This document shows, one piece after another, positions 9,419 through 18,135 of a DNA stretch of 64,000 nucleotides. The notes under the pieces were generated by a model, which made no database searches, was not told where the DNA came from, and worked only from the letters and a program-made list of their open reading frames with translations. The position numbers and the translations under genes were made by a program. Position 1 is the stretch's first letter; each line of letters begins with the position of its first letter. This DNA is from Marimicrobium sp913061115 (GTDB taxonomy: Bacteria > Pseudomonadota > Gammaproteobacteria > Pseudomonadales > Halieaceae), in contig NZ_CP159826.1 of assembly GCF_047729875.1 (NCBI RefSeq), forward strand, positions 1,364,001-1,428,000, read 5' to 3'.

Positions 9419-10450
9419 ATGAAAGCGGCAGTGTTCAAGGAAGTCGGTCAGCCCCTAGCACTGGAGTCGGTAGCCGACCCCGTGCCGGAGCCTTTTGAAC
9501 TGGTGATGAAAGTCAGTTTCTGTGGTATCTGCGGTACTGATTTACACGCGACCCGGGAGGGGTTAACGACCGCCTGCTGTGGCCAGATTCTGGGTCATGA
9601 ATATGTCGGCGAGATTGTCGAGGTGGGTAAAGAAGCAGACGGCAACTGGAAGGTAGGGGACCGCGTTTGCGCGATGCCCTTTATCGGCTGTGGGCGCTGC
9701 CTGCCCTGTGCTGCTGGACGTTTCTTTGAGTGTGCCAATAAGAAAGTGTCTGGAGTTGATGACCCAGGGGGCTTTGCCGAATTTGTCACCACGGGTTCAC
9801 GTGAAACCATTTTACTGCCAGAGGATCTAGACCTGCAAAGCGCGGCGTTGGTCGAACCTCTGGCGGTAGGGATTCACGCCGTGCGGATAGCCGATGTCAA
9901 GGCGGGTAGTCGGGTGATGGTGATCGGCGCCGGACCCATCGGTCTGGCAGTAGCATTGTGGTGTCGCTTTTTCGGTGCGAGGGAAGTGATCGTCAGCGAA
10001 GTGACCAAAACCCGCGCTGCGCTGGCGAAGACGATGGGAGCCACTGCTGTGATTCACCCTGATTTAGACAGCGGAGCTGAGGGTCTGTTGCAACAATTCT
10101 CGGATATAGCGGGCGGCGCACCAGATGTGATTTTTGAATGTGTCGGTGCCCCGGGTTTGCTACAGCAGTGCATCGAGATGGCACCCCATCACGGTAAGAT
10201 TATTCCGGTGGGCGTGTGTGAGCAGCCAGATGCCATTATCCCTTTCTTTGGTTTGGTGAAGGAACTGCGCATACAGTTTGCCATCGCCTATACACGTGAT
10301 GATTTTGATACGTGTGTGGCGATGCTTGGCGAACGACGCATTGACGTTTCACCTATGGTGACGGACATCGTTTCCTTGGATGAACTGCCCGATGCCTTTG
10401 AGGCATTGCGCACGCCGAGTCATCAATGCAAGGTTTTAACCAGGATGTAG
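9419..10450 (+). CDS. Zinc-dependent alcohol dehydrogenase (MDR superfamily)
   Basis: 343 residues. Catalytic zinc ligands C38 (GICGTD) and H60-E61 (LGHEYVG) are present. The structural zinc lobe has C91, C94, C97 and C105. The Rossmann motif VIGAGPIGLAVALW follows at about 170. The overall pattern resembles threonine or polyol dehydrogenase-like MDR enzymes, which oxidise secondary or primary alcohols with NAD(P). It is the second gene after the GST. A hairpin follows the stop before the convergent SDR. The likely role is oxidation of an alcohol intermediate. The substrate is unknown. Confidence 0.9.
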   Translation: MKAAVFKEVGQPLALESVADPVPEPFELVMKVSFCGICGTDLHATREGLTTACCGQILGHEYVGEIVEVGKEADGNWKVGDRVCAMPFIGCGRCLPCAAGRFFECANKKVSGVDDPGGFAEFVTTGSRETILLPEDLDLQSAALVEPLAVGIHAVRIADVKAGSRVMVIGAGPIGLAVALWCRFFGAREVIVSEVTKTRAALAKTMGATAVIHPDLDSGAEGLLQQFSDIAGGAPDVIFECVGAPGLLQQCIEMAPHHGKIIPVGVCEQPDAIIPFFGLVKELRIQFAIAYTRDDFDTCVAMLGERRIDVSPMVTDIVSLDELPDAFEALRTPSHQCKVLTRM

Positions 10451-10454
10451 CTTT

Positions 10455-10479
10455 TGGGTCGGACTGTGTCGCCGGCCCA
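10455..10479 (+). terminator. Possible hairpin between convergent genes
   Basis: TGGGTCGG pairs with CCGGCCCA across a 9-base loop (8-bp stem with one G-T pair). It lies just after the zinc dehydrogenase stop and before the end of the convergent SDR. No clear T-run follows, so intrinsic termination is only suggested. Confidence 0.35.
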
Positions 10480-10532
10480 GATGGGAGAAGACCTCCTTCG
10501 CTCAAAAAGGCACGTCGTTCGCGTAAAAGTGA

Positions 10533-11399
10533 CTAGTCCCGATAATAATCCACGCCGACCAACTCCAACCATCGATCACTGAAGGCCTCGCCCTGCAAAC
10601 AGTTGGCTTCTATCCAGTCATCATCTGATACCTTGGCGCGAGCAGCAACACTTTCTAAGGCGTCGGGTCCAACCGGGTAGCGGAAGTGCGGCTTGTCCGA
10701 TTCGATGGCGTGCTCGATCGCGCTGGCCACGTCAGTGGGCATGGCCGGGCGGCGCAGACCGAACTCAAAAAAACGTCCCAGCCGTTGCAGAGATTTGAGG
10801 TAGGGTGAAGGTTCTGTCGGCAACGATCCCTTGCCCCAGATGGGCGTTAGGACGCAGCCTGGCTCGATGATGGCCACCTTCACATTGAATTCGGCCATTT
10901 CCTGCGCCAGTGCCTCGCTGAGACCTTCCATCGCCCACTTGGATGCAGAGTAGTGAGCGTGACAGCCCATAACAACACGGCCGGCAAGTGAGCCGACGGT
11001 GACAATCCTGCCAGATTTTTGCTGGCGCATGATGGGCGTCACAGCGCGCAATACATTGACGTTACCGAAGTAGTTGGTCTCGAAAATTTCGCGGACTTCG
11101 TGCATTGGTGTCTCTTCCACGGCGCGGCCACCGCCGATGCCGGCGTTGTTGACCAGCGCATCGATACGGCCACTGCGAGCCATAATCTCTGCCACGGCGG
11201 TCACAATAGAGTCGGGGTCGACAAGGTCCAGCGTGATAACGCTAACAGGCAAATCCTCTGCTGCAATTAAGGCTTTTAATTCTGTGGCAGTCTCAGGGCT
11301 GCGGACTGCGGCGTAGACATCGTGGCCTTTGCGCGCCATATGCAGCGCCGTTTCTTGACCAATGCCGGTGCTACTTCCTGTCACTAGGATAACGGACAT
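10533..11399 (-). CDS. SDR family oxidoreductase (retinol/17-beta-HSD-like)
   Basis: 288 residues. Cofactor motif TGSSTGIG (about 7-14), NNAGIGGG (about 88-95), Ser in TVGSLAG and YSASK as the catalytic Tyr-x3-Lys. IIEPGCVLTPIWGKG follows, as in the longer classical SDRs related to retinol or 17-beta-hydroxysteroid dehydrogenases. Length and the C-terminal extension fit that group. It is the last gene downstream of TonB receptor, 12512 gene and CxxC gene on the minus strand (57 bp after the CxxC gene), so it may be driven from the 15131 operator region. Oxidation or reduction of a lipophilic alcohol or ketone is likely. Confidence 0.9.
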   Translation of the reverse strand: MSVILVTGSSTGIGQETALHMARKGHDVYAAVRSPETATELKALIAAEDLPVSVITLDLVDPDSIVTAVAEIMARSGRIDALVNNAGIGGGRAVEETPMHEVREIFETNYFGNVNVLRAVTPIMRQQKSGRIVTVGSLAGRVVMGCHAHYSASKWAMEGLSEALAQEMAEFNVKVAIIEPGCVLTPIWGKGSLPTEPSPYLKSLQRLGRFFEFGLRRPAMPTDVASAIEHAIESDKPHFRYPVGPDALESVAARAKVSDDDWIEANCLQGEAFSDRWLELVGVDYYRD

Positions 11400-11456
11400 G
11401 AAATTCTCCTCAAATTGTAGTGTGGACTAGGTTGTGATGTGCCGCGCTGCGCTATG

Positions 11457-11687
11457 TTACTGCTGGTGATCTAGCGGGGCTGGGGCGTGCTGTGCGGATG
11501 CACCGATACTGTCATCCTGCCGTTGTTTGACATCGATGCGATATTCACAGGTCACACAGCGCCGCATACCTTCACGCATGCTATCGTTTTGTTGCTGCAG
11601 TTTATCCAGCTCAGTGCGCAGCGTATTGATTTCCTGCCGATGCTGCCACAGACGCTTTCGTGCGAAGAATATCTCCAACAGGTTCAT
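11457..11687 (-). CDS. Small coiled-coil protein with CxxC, unknown function
   Basis: 76 residues, not recognised. The first half, from about residue 15 to 45, is a charged Gln/Glu/Leu-rich helix likely to form a coiled coil. A single C-x2-C (CVTCEYR) follows at about residue 44-47. The tail is Gln/Asp/Pro-rich. GAGG lies 9 nt before the ATG, and the gene starts 18 bp after the stop of the 12512 gene, which supports it as a real cotranscribed gene. It could be a small metal-binding or partner protein of the upstream gene. That is a guess from context only. Confidence 0.6.
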   Translation of the reverse strand: MNLLEIFFARKRLWQHRQEINTLRTELDKLQQQNDSMREGMRRCVTCEYRIDVKQRQDDSIGASAQHAPAPLDHQQ

Positions 11688-11705
11688 TGGGACAATCCTC
11701 GTTGG

Positions 11706-12512
11706 CTAATTTGGCTGCCAGCTCATTCTGACGGTACAGGACGTCTCGGGTAGGTGCGGGTCGAATTCCATTTTCAGGCCGCCACTGGCACCGTTGAACA
11801 GCGCTTCAAAGGGACCTTTACAGATATTAAGGCAGCCTTCTTCAGGAAGTGAGCTTGGATTCGGTAGGCGATCTTGAGGGCCGCAGGTATGCCAGCCACA
11901 ATCGGGAATTTCCATTACCGTAAGGCCGTTAGCCGGATCAAATTCAGTGATCGTTGCTGGACCCGTCAACCAGTGGGCCGGATTAAAGGTTTCAAACAGG
12001 AAGGTGCTCCAGCGGCCAGGTTTGGTGGGGCTGCCGTCTTTCGATAGTTTAGTCTTCTTGTTTTTATTTTTATCCGACATGCTGTTCATCATTTTGAGGA
12101 AGTCGCCAGAGTTCTCATGAGATAGCGCAACTGACGTGCCGATGACAATTTCTTCATATTGTTTCTGGCTGAAGTGTTTGCGCAGTTCCAGCAATGCCCA
12201 CTCAACTTCGCGCACAAAGTTGCCGTAGCGCTTGCGCCATTTTTCTCGTGGGGAGTCGAAGCGATGAATGACCTCCCTGCGCGACTTGATCTGCTCGTAA
12301 TCACGGTCCACCTGTTCCTGGTCGCCAGACAGTCGCAAAATCGGTACAAAGGTATGGCTGATGATAGGCATGGCCTTTTTTACCAGCATAGAGTTAGACA
12401 TCCACATGTCGATCCAGGCTTGGGGTCCCCAGTTATAATAGAAACCCATTTTCTGTGGGGGCGGGACACGGCCTGAACCGCCATCGGTGGAGATTACGTT
12501 TTCATCAGACAT
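11706..12512 (-). CDS. Hypothetical protein in the TonB-receptor operon
   Basis: 268 residues, family not recognised with confidence. No signal peptide is obvious. The central part (about 75-130) is helical and charged. A Lys-rich linker lies near 150-165. The C-terminal third is compact and Cys-rich (CGWHTC, GCLNICK and a late SC). That end has the look of small-molecule-binding domains such as V4R or ATC-hydrolase-like proteins, but this is only a resemblance. It follows the TonB receptor by 83 bp and precedes the CxxC protein by 18 bp, so it is probably part of the same unit and specific to the pathway. Confidence 0.65.
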   Translation of the reverse strand: MSDENVISTDGGSGRVPPPQKMGFYYNWGPQAWIDMWMSNSMLVKKAMPIISHTFVPILRLSGDQEQVDRDYEQIKSRREVIHRFDSPREKWRKRYGNFVREVEWALLELRKHFSQKQYEEIVIGTSVALSHENSGDFLKMMNSMSDKNKNKKTKLSKDGSPTKPGRWSTFLFETFNPAHWLTGPATITEFDPANGLTVMEIPDCGWHTCGPQDRLPNPSSLPEEGCLNICKGPFEALFNGASGGLKMEFDPHLPETSCTVRMSWQPN

Positions 12513-12547
12513 TCGATTTACCCCCTTTTGTAAAGGCTCGGCCTCTG

Positions 12548-12581
12548 CCGACCTTAAGTCGGGTATAAAGACTTTGAGTCT
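12548..12581 (-). other. Two small inverted repeats downstream of the TonB receptor
   Basis: CCGAC-cttaa-GTCGG (12548-12562) and AGACT-ttg-AGTCT (12569-12581) lie in the 83-bp gap after the TonB receptor stop on the minus strand. The second is followed on the minus strand by TTTATA. They could form a weak attenuator or terminator, or RNA-processing hairpins. Stems are only 5 bp. Confidence 0.3.
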
Positions 12582-12595
12582 GGTTAGTCACTGTA

Positions 12596-15004
12596 CTAGT
12601 ACATAAGGCGCACAGTGACACCGTAAATTGCGCCGGGTGCCGTGACGCCGGCGTAGCCGCCAAGCACGGGAACGTCTAGCCCGGCAACATAGTACTCTTC
12701 ATCCAGTATGTTGCGGCCCCAAATGGCAGCGTTCCAGGTTTGTTCAGCATTCGATAGTGTGAAGCGCAGATTGACCAGGTTGACCGCATCATTTTCGAGG
12801 TTTGGGTCAAGATCCTGATCGAGATAAAAACTGGACGTATAGTTGTATTCTAACCGGGCAGTGCCGACCAGTTCTGCCGCCAGGTCGTGCTCATATTGGA
12901 CGTAAGAACTCACTGTCCATTCGGGTACGTTATCCAGCGCTTCTCCGGCAAGGTCTTGAAGACACAGTGATGATATCCCCGGGGCTCCGGTTTGTGCGCC
13001 ATCGACGACGTAATAGTTATTGAATGCCTGCGCGACGGTGCATTGTCCATTGTCGAAGTCTTTGTACTCTGCCTTGTTATAGCCTACCGCTGAGCCAATC
13101 ACTACATCAGCTGCTGGGACATAGACCAGATCCAGTTCCATCCCGTAACTTTCCATTGAGCCTGCGTTGGTCACACTAATGCTGGAGCCGTCGAAGGCTT
13201 GTGCCTGGAAGTCATCGTAACGGATGTAGTAGAACGTGCCGTTCAGCTGCAGACGTCTGTCTTGGCTGGAACCTTTCCAGCCAATCTCATAGTTAGTTGC
13301 CGTCTCTTCATCGAATTCGCCATTTTTTCCCTCTAATTCTCGGCGCTGGTTAAACCCCCCAGATTTGAAACCTCTGCTGATACTGGCATAGGTCATGATC
13401 TCTGGGGTATAGAAATAGCGCGCTATCACTGTCGGCGATATATTGTCGTCATTGCGACTGTCATCGGAGTACACGTCAGGGCCAGCGACAGGCGGAATGT
13501 CAAGAATTGACGCTGGCGAAGTGATCTGTGAGCCTTTTCGGTCTTTGCGTTCATAGGTATAACGCAGGCCGAGTGTGGCACTGAATTCGTCTGTGATGTT
13601 CCAGACTGCCTGGCCGAATGCAGCGTAGCTGGTGGTTTTGTAGTTGTTGTCGTCGGTATTGAGTGTGCCGTCAGGGAATAGTGCAACGATGCCGATGTTG
13701 CTCACGAGGGCAACGGACTGGGTGAACGTGCCGACCGATTCCATCTGTGAGTAGAAGGCATAAAGCCCCGCCTGATAGTCGATAGTTTCGCCACCCGGTG
13801 AGGTAATCCGGAACTCCGATGAATACTGATTAAAATTAATATCGGTTGAGCCCCCCACGGCTTCATATGCCGTAAAGTCCCCGTCATAGGCGCTGTCGGA
13901 TTCGTAATGCCGCCAAGCGTTGATAAACGTTAAGGTATCTTCACTGGCAAGCTCCTTGTTCCACTCCAGCGCCGCGCCTCCCACTATCACTTTGTTGTAG
14001 ATTTCAGTATCAATCCAGTAATCGTCACTGAAGGGATCTGCATCAGGGGGGGAGAAGCCTTCCGAGTCTTCAAAAGAGACCCATTGCAAAATGGGGTTTC
14101 CCTGCGCGTTCAGGCCAAGCTCTTCTGACAACTGTGCCGAGGGCGTATTGGTTGTTGGGGCGTTAAGCGTAGACAGACCCTCATAGTCTATAATAGCGAG
14201 ACCGCAGCAATTAGTGTCTTCCTTCATATAATCAAAGGTAAACAAAAACTCACCAAAGCCATCGCCTTCTGATTTTGCGCCTGTGTCGAACAACGTGCGC
14301 GCTTTGAGCCCCCACTTATTTGCGTCGTTCAGGCCTTGTCCCGTGTAAGTGCTTTCATAAAGATGATCGCCATTGACGGCAAAGCCTGTCAGGCGCATAG
14401 CGTTGCCTGTATCACCAAAGGGGACGTTGACCATGGCGTGCACTTCGGCGCGTTGATCCGTGTTGTAGGTTAATTGGATTTCGGACTCCAATGCGTCGGG
14501 AGAGGGCGCCTTGGTGATAATGCTGATAGCGCCTGCCGCTGTATTTTTTCCATACAGGGTGCCCTGTGGCCCACGCAGAATCTCCACGCGTTCGATATCG
14601 ATAAGGTCTCCGATGCTCATGCCCGCACGGCCCTGATAAACGCCATCGATAAATAGCCCGACACTAGGATCAATGCCTACATTCGTGCCGACTGAACCGA
14701 TGCCCCGAATCCGAATAGAGGTGGAGTTCGAGTCTGTTCCTTCGGTTATCTTGAGGCTGGGCGTATATTGCTCTAGCCCGGCAAGGTTGGTGACGCCCGA
14801 GTCTTTGAAAAACTGCCCGGTAAACGCCGTCACCGACATGGGGACCTCTTGTATGCTCTGTTGCCGGCGATTTGCAGTCACAATCACCTCTTCAAGTGCC
14901 AGAGGGTCGGGTCCATTGGGATCGACTTCTGCGGTGGCATAAACAGCCGTGAGAGCTAGAGAGGGCAGCAGTAAAAGGCCGGAAATAAGTCGACGATTAG
15001 TCAT
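12596..15004 (-). CDS. TonB-dependent outer-membrane receptor
   Basis: 802 residues. A Sec signal peptide (basic NRR, hydrophobic LLLLPSLAL, cleavage near ATA at about 24-26) is followed by the plug domain, which starts EVIVTANRRQQSIQEVP and contains the RGIGS and EILRGPQGTLYGKN segments. A large beta-barrel follows, with the C-terminal strand ending in VTVRLMY (aromatic last residue). These proteins import bulky or scarce compounds across the outer membrane with TonB/ExbBD energy. It is divergent from the first carotenoid oxygenase and shares operator site 2, which suggests it imports the pathway substrate rather than iron. Two unknown genes and an SDR follow it. Confidence 0.93.
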   Translation of the reverse strand: MTNRRLISGLLLLPSLALTAVYATAEVDPNGPDPLALEEVIVTANRRQQSIQEVPMSVTAFTGQFFKDSGVTNLAGLEQYTPSLKITEGTDSNSTSIRIRGIGSVGTNVGIDPSVGLFIDGVYQGRAGMSIGDLIDIERVEILRGPQGTLYGKNTAAGAISIITKAPSPDALESEIQLTYNTDQRAEVHAMVNVPFGDTGNAMRLTGFAVNGDHLYESTYTGQGLNDANKWGLKARTLFDTGAKSEGDGFGEFLFTFDYMKEDTNCCGLAIIDYEGLSTLNAPTTNTPSAQLSEELGLNAQGNPILQWVSFEDSEGFSPPDADPFSDDYWIDTEIYNKVIVGGAALEWNKELASEDTLTFINAWRHYESDSAYDGDFTAYEAVGGSTDINFNQYSSEFRITSPGGETIDYQAGLYAFYSQMESVGTFTQSVALVSNIGIVALFPDGTLNTDDNNYKTTSYAAFGQAVWNITDEFSATLGLRYTYERKDRKGSQITSPASILDIPPVAGPDVYSDDSRNDDNISPTVIARYFYTPEIMTYASISRGFKSGGFNQRRELEGKNGEFDEETATNYEIGWKGSSQDRRLQLNGTFYYIRYDDFQAQAFDGSSISVTNAGSMESYGMELDLVYVPAADVVIGSAVGYNKAEYKDFDNGQCTVAQAFNNYYVVDGAQTGAPGISSLCLQDLAGEALDNVPEWTVSSYVQYEHDLAAELVGTARLEYNYTSSFYLDQDLDPNLENDAVNLVNLRFTLSNAEQTWNAAIWGRNILDEEYYVAGLDVPVLGGYAGVTAPGAIYGVTVRLMY

Positions 15005-15130
15005 AAGTCACCAGTAGAACCTTATTTTTATTCAACCCAGAGCGCGTTAATGAGCCACTTGGGACGAGCATGGCACCTGCAACGCAGGCGGTGATAACTG
15101 AATAATGAGCCTAACAAATCGTCAGATTAA

Positions 15131-15152
15131 AAACAAACAATATTGACTGTTT
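15131..15152. promoter_or_regulatory. Predicted operator palindrome, site 2 of 5
   Basis: AAACAAACA-ATAT-TGACTGTTT, same 9-4-9 architecture as the other four sites, with two mismatches between arms. It lies between the TonB receptor (start 15004) and the first carotenoid oxygenase (start 15209). Its position over the upstream part of a longer open frame argues that the oxygenase starts downstream, at 15209. Confidence 0.75.
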
Positions 15153-15208
15153 ATAATTTTGGGGCTACGGTAAGCATTCTTAACACCAATCTGAAAATGA
15201 GGATTCCA

Positions 15209-16639
15209 ATGGCCGCTCCGATGCCTGCAACTAACCCGTTTCTAAAATTCCCCTACGGTCCGATACAGATGGAATGCGATGCGCATGACCTCGTCGTGGA
15301 GGGTGAAATCCCTGCCGATTTGTGTGGCTCCCTCTATCGCGCTGGCCCCAATCAGCGTTTCAAGCCTCGGGGCGATTACCACCTATTTATGGGCGATGGC
15401 ATGGTACATGCTTTCCATATCAAGGGCGGCAAGGTGGATTACAACAATCGCTGGGTGCGCACTGCAAAGTGGAAGCATGAAGACAGGGAAGCCCGCACGT
15501 TGATTAACCCAATGAATCCTTTTGAATGTGATCCAGACTACAGCGACTTTGTGTTTACCGATAAAGACGGTACGGCCAACACCGCCACCGTTTGGCACGG
15601 AGAGCGTTTGCTGGTGATGGAAGAAGGTCACCCACCTTACGAACTAGACCCTGAAACGCTCGAGTCTTTGGGCAGCTGGAATTTTAGAGGCAAACTGAAT
15701 ACGGCGATGACGGCCCACCCCAAAATCGATCCTGAAACAGGTGAAATGGTGTTTTTTGCCTACATGGCAACCGGTCCTTTCGCAGCCGACGTGATGGTGC
15801 ACAAAGTCAATGCCGAGGGAATTTTGACGGAAAGTATACTCATTCCCACACCGTATTCGGCCATGGTGCACGACTTCGTGGTCACGGAAAATTACATCAT
15901 TATCCCCGTTATGCCCATCACGGGGAGCCTCGAGAGGGCGATGGAAGGAGGCCCTCCGTTCGCATGGGAAGCTGAAAAGGGCGTTCACCTTGGTGTTCTG
16001 CCACGTCACGGCGGTAAGACTGAAGATGTCCGCTGGGTGGAAATGGACCTAGGTTTCACCTTTCATTTTATGAACGGGTTTGACAAGGACGGCGTCATCA
16101 CTGTCGACTGCAGTCAGTTTGAATCAGCTCCCTTGTTTCCTACTCCAGATGGAGGATCGTCCGGCAAGTCCGAGCCTCACCTGACACGATGGACATTGGA
16201 CATGAATGCCCAGCATCCGCGCGCCACCTTCGCGCGTATCGATGAGTACGTGTCGGAGTTTCCCCAATGTGATCCCCGCTATGCGGGCAGAGCTTATCGA
16301 CACGGGTGGTATACGTCTCCTGATGGTGAGTTGAAGAGTACGCTGGAAGACAGTGGTTACTTTTACAATACTATCGGCCACTTTGATCATCAGACCGGCG
16401 CCGTAGATCGCTACTCCTGTGGGCAGGCGATGCCATCGGAGGCGATCTTTGTGCCCGCCTATGAGGGTGCCGCTGAAGGCGAAGGTTACCTGCTGGCAGT
16501 GGTCACCAGCTTCGAAACGAGAACGAGTAGCCTGTATATCTTCAACGCCCTTCAGTTGGCTGATGGGCCATTGGCCAAGGTTCACTTGTCCCATAGCGTA
16601 CCAGCAGGTTTTCATGGTTCATGGCGTCAGGGCGACTGA
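15209..16639 (+). CDS. Carotenoid cleavage oxygenase family protein (copy 1)
   Basis: 476 residues of the RPE65/lignostilbene dioxygenase family: non-heme Fe(II) enzymes that split an activated carbon-carbon double bond with O2 to give two carbonyl products. The four iron-binding histidines are visible: H170 (TAHPKID), H221 (MVHDFVV), H285 (FHFMNG) and H469 (GFHGSW). GDGMVHAF near residue 62 is also typical. The ATG at 15209 is preferred because GAGGA lies 5 nt upstream and the longer frame (15143) would start inside the operator. It heads a two-gene unit with a second copy 71 bp later and is divergent from the TonB receptor. Confidence 0.9.
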   Translation: MAAPMPATNPFLKFPYGPIQMECDAHDLVVEGEIPADLCGSLYRAGPNQRFKPRGDYHLFMGDGMVHAFHIKGGKVDYNNRWVRTAKWKHEDREARTLINPMNPFECDPDYSDFVFTDKDGTANTATVWHGERLLVMEEGHPPYELDPETLESLGSWNFRGKLNTAMTAHPKIDPETGEMVFFAYMATGPFAADVMVHKVNAEGILTESILIPTPYSAMVHDFVVTENYIIIPVMPITGSLERAMEGGPPFAWEAEKGVHLGVLPRHGGKTEDVRWVEMDLGFTFHFMNGFDKDGVITVDCSQFESAPLFPTPDGGSSGKSEPHLTRWTLDMNAQHPRATFARIDEYVSEFPQCDPRYAGRAYRHGWYTSPDGELKSTLEDSGYFYNTIGHFDHQTGAVDRYSCGQAMPSEAIFVPAYEGAAEGEGYLLAVVTSFETRTSSLYIFNALQLADGPLAKVHLSHSVPAGFHGSWRQGD

Positions 16640-16710
16640 AAAAGATGCCTTCATTGCGGGCTCACAGAATTAGCGCTATTTTTGCCATTAAAGACTAGGG
16701 GTATTGGCCT

Positions 16711-18135
16711 ATGAAACCATGGCCGGACAATGCATTTCTACAGGGTTATTATGAGCCGCTCACGGCCGAGTGTACTGCGCCGGATTTGATTATTGAAGGC
16801 GAGATACCCAAAGATCTGAACGGGACATTCTACCGCAACGGTCCGAACCCCCAAGTGCCACCGAAGAATGAATACCATTTCTTTACCGGCGACGGCATGA
16901 TCCACGCATTTACGTTCAACAATGGCAGGGTCAGCCACAAGAATCGCTGGGCTCGCACCGAACGCTTCAGGATTGAACAGCGCACCGGTGAGTCTCTGTT
17001 CAGTGGCATGAACCCGCTGGAAACGCCAGAGGAATACCTGGATTTTGTGCTGACGGACAAAGAGGGTGTCGCGAACACCTCGGTCGTCTGCCACGGTAAC
17101 CGGATGTTACTGCTGGAAGAGGGCCATCTGCCGTTTGAGATGGATCCGGATACACTGGATTCGTATGGATCATGGAGCTTCTATGGCAAGTTGAACACCA
17201 CCATGTCGGCGCACCCAAAAGTCGATCCGGTTACCGGAGAACTGCTTTTTCATGCCTATATGGCGACGGGTCCGTTTAGTGATGATATGGGGCTTTATCG
17301 GGTGAACAAAGAGGGACACATGACAGAGTCTCATGTGTTCAAGGCGCCTTACTCGGCCATGGTGCACGATTTTGTGGTAACCGAGAACTACATTATATTC
17401 CCTGTTATGCCCATTACCGGCGACATGGATCGGGCAATGGAAGGCAAGCCGCCCTTTGCCTGGGAGCCTGAGGTTGGCACGCGGGTCGGTATCATGCCGC
17501 GCAACGGCACACCGGCAGATATGCAATGGATCGAGGGTGATGCGTGTTACGTGTTTCACTTTATGAATGGACACGACAAGGACGGCGTGATCACCATCGA
17601 AGCCTGTCATTTCGACTCGCCACCACTGTTTCCGATGGCTGATGGCACGCCGACACCGGCCAATATACACCCTTCAATCGCGCGATGGACGATTGATCTC
17701 AATCACGATAGCCCGCGGGTGCAGATGAAATATCTGGCAGATCACGGTGCAGAGTTTCCTGTGATAGATCCGCGCTACGCTATGCGCGATTACACCCACG
17801 GTTGGTATACCTCAACGGATCGAACAATCCCCGCCGAGATCCCGGGTAGCGACGTGGTCTATAACGCTATCGTGCACTTTAACGTAAAGACTCTCGCGAC
17901 CGACACCTACGCGTTTGAGGCGGGTTATGTTTCGGAGCCTATGTTTGTGCCGCGCAATGCATCCAGCGTTGAGGGCGATGGTTATGTGCTCACCTGCGTT
18001 TACGATATTACGAGCAATACTAGTGCGCTTTGTGTGTTTGATGCGCAGAACATCGCGGCAGGACCCATTGGCAAGGCACAGGTTTCTCATAGAGTGCCGG
18101 TTTGCTTTCATGGCACTTGGAGAGCCGCTGGCTAG
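16711..18135 (+). CDS. Carotenoid cleavage oxygenase family protein (copy 2)
   Basis: 474 residues, clearly paralogous to the preceding gene along its full length (shared GDGM.HAF, PYSAMVHDFVVTENYII, PVMPITG segments). Iron ligands H168, H219, H283 and H467 are intact, so the enzyme should be active. Tandem copies suggest cleavage of two different bonds or two related substrates, or a heteromer; this is inferred. Its last 4 bases overlap the stop of the convergent SDR (18132-18135). Confidence 0.9.
   Translation: MKPWPDNAFLQGYYEPLTAECTAPDLIIEGEIPKDLNGTFYRNGPNPQVPPKNEYHFFTGDGMIHAFTFNNGRVSHKNRWARTERFRIEQRTGESLFSGMNPLETPEEYLDFVLTDKEGVANTSVVCHGNRMLLLEEGHLPFEMDPDTLDSYGSWSFYGKLNTTMSAHPKVDPVTGELLFHAYMATGPFSDDMGLYRVNKEGHMTESHVFKAPYSAMVHDFVVTENYIIFPVMPITGDMDRAMEGKPPFAWEPEVGTRVGIMPRNGTPADMQWIEGDACYVFHFMNGHDKDGVITIEACHFDSPPLFPMADGTPTPANIHPSIARWTIDLNHDSPRVQMKYLADHGAEFPVIDPRYAMRDYTHGWYTSTDRTIPAEIPGSDVVYNAIVHFNVKTLATDTYAFEAGYVSEPMFVPRNASSVEGDGYVLTCVYDITSNTSALCVFDAQNIAAGPIGKAQVSHRVPVCFHGTWRAAG

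Noticed and set aside
15143..15208. Upstream extension of carotenoid oxygenase copy 1
   Set aside because: It would start inside operator site 2 and lacks a ribosome site; ATG 15209 has GAGGA at the right distance.
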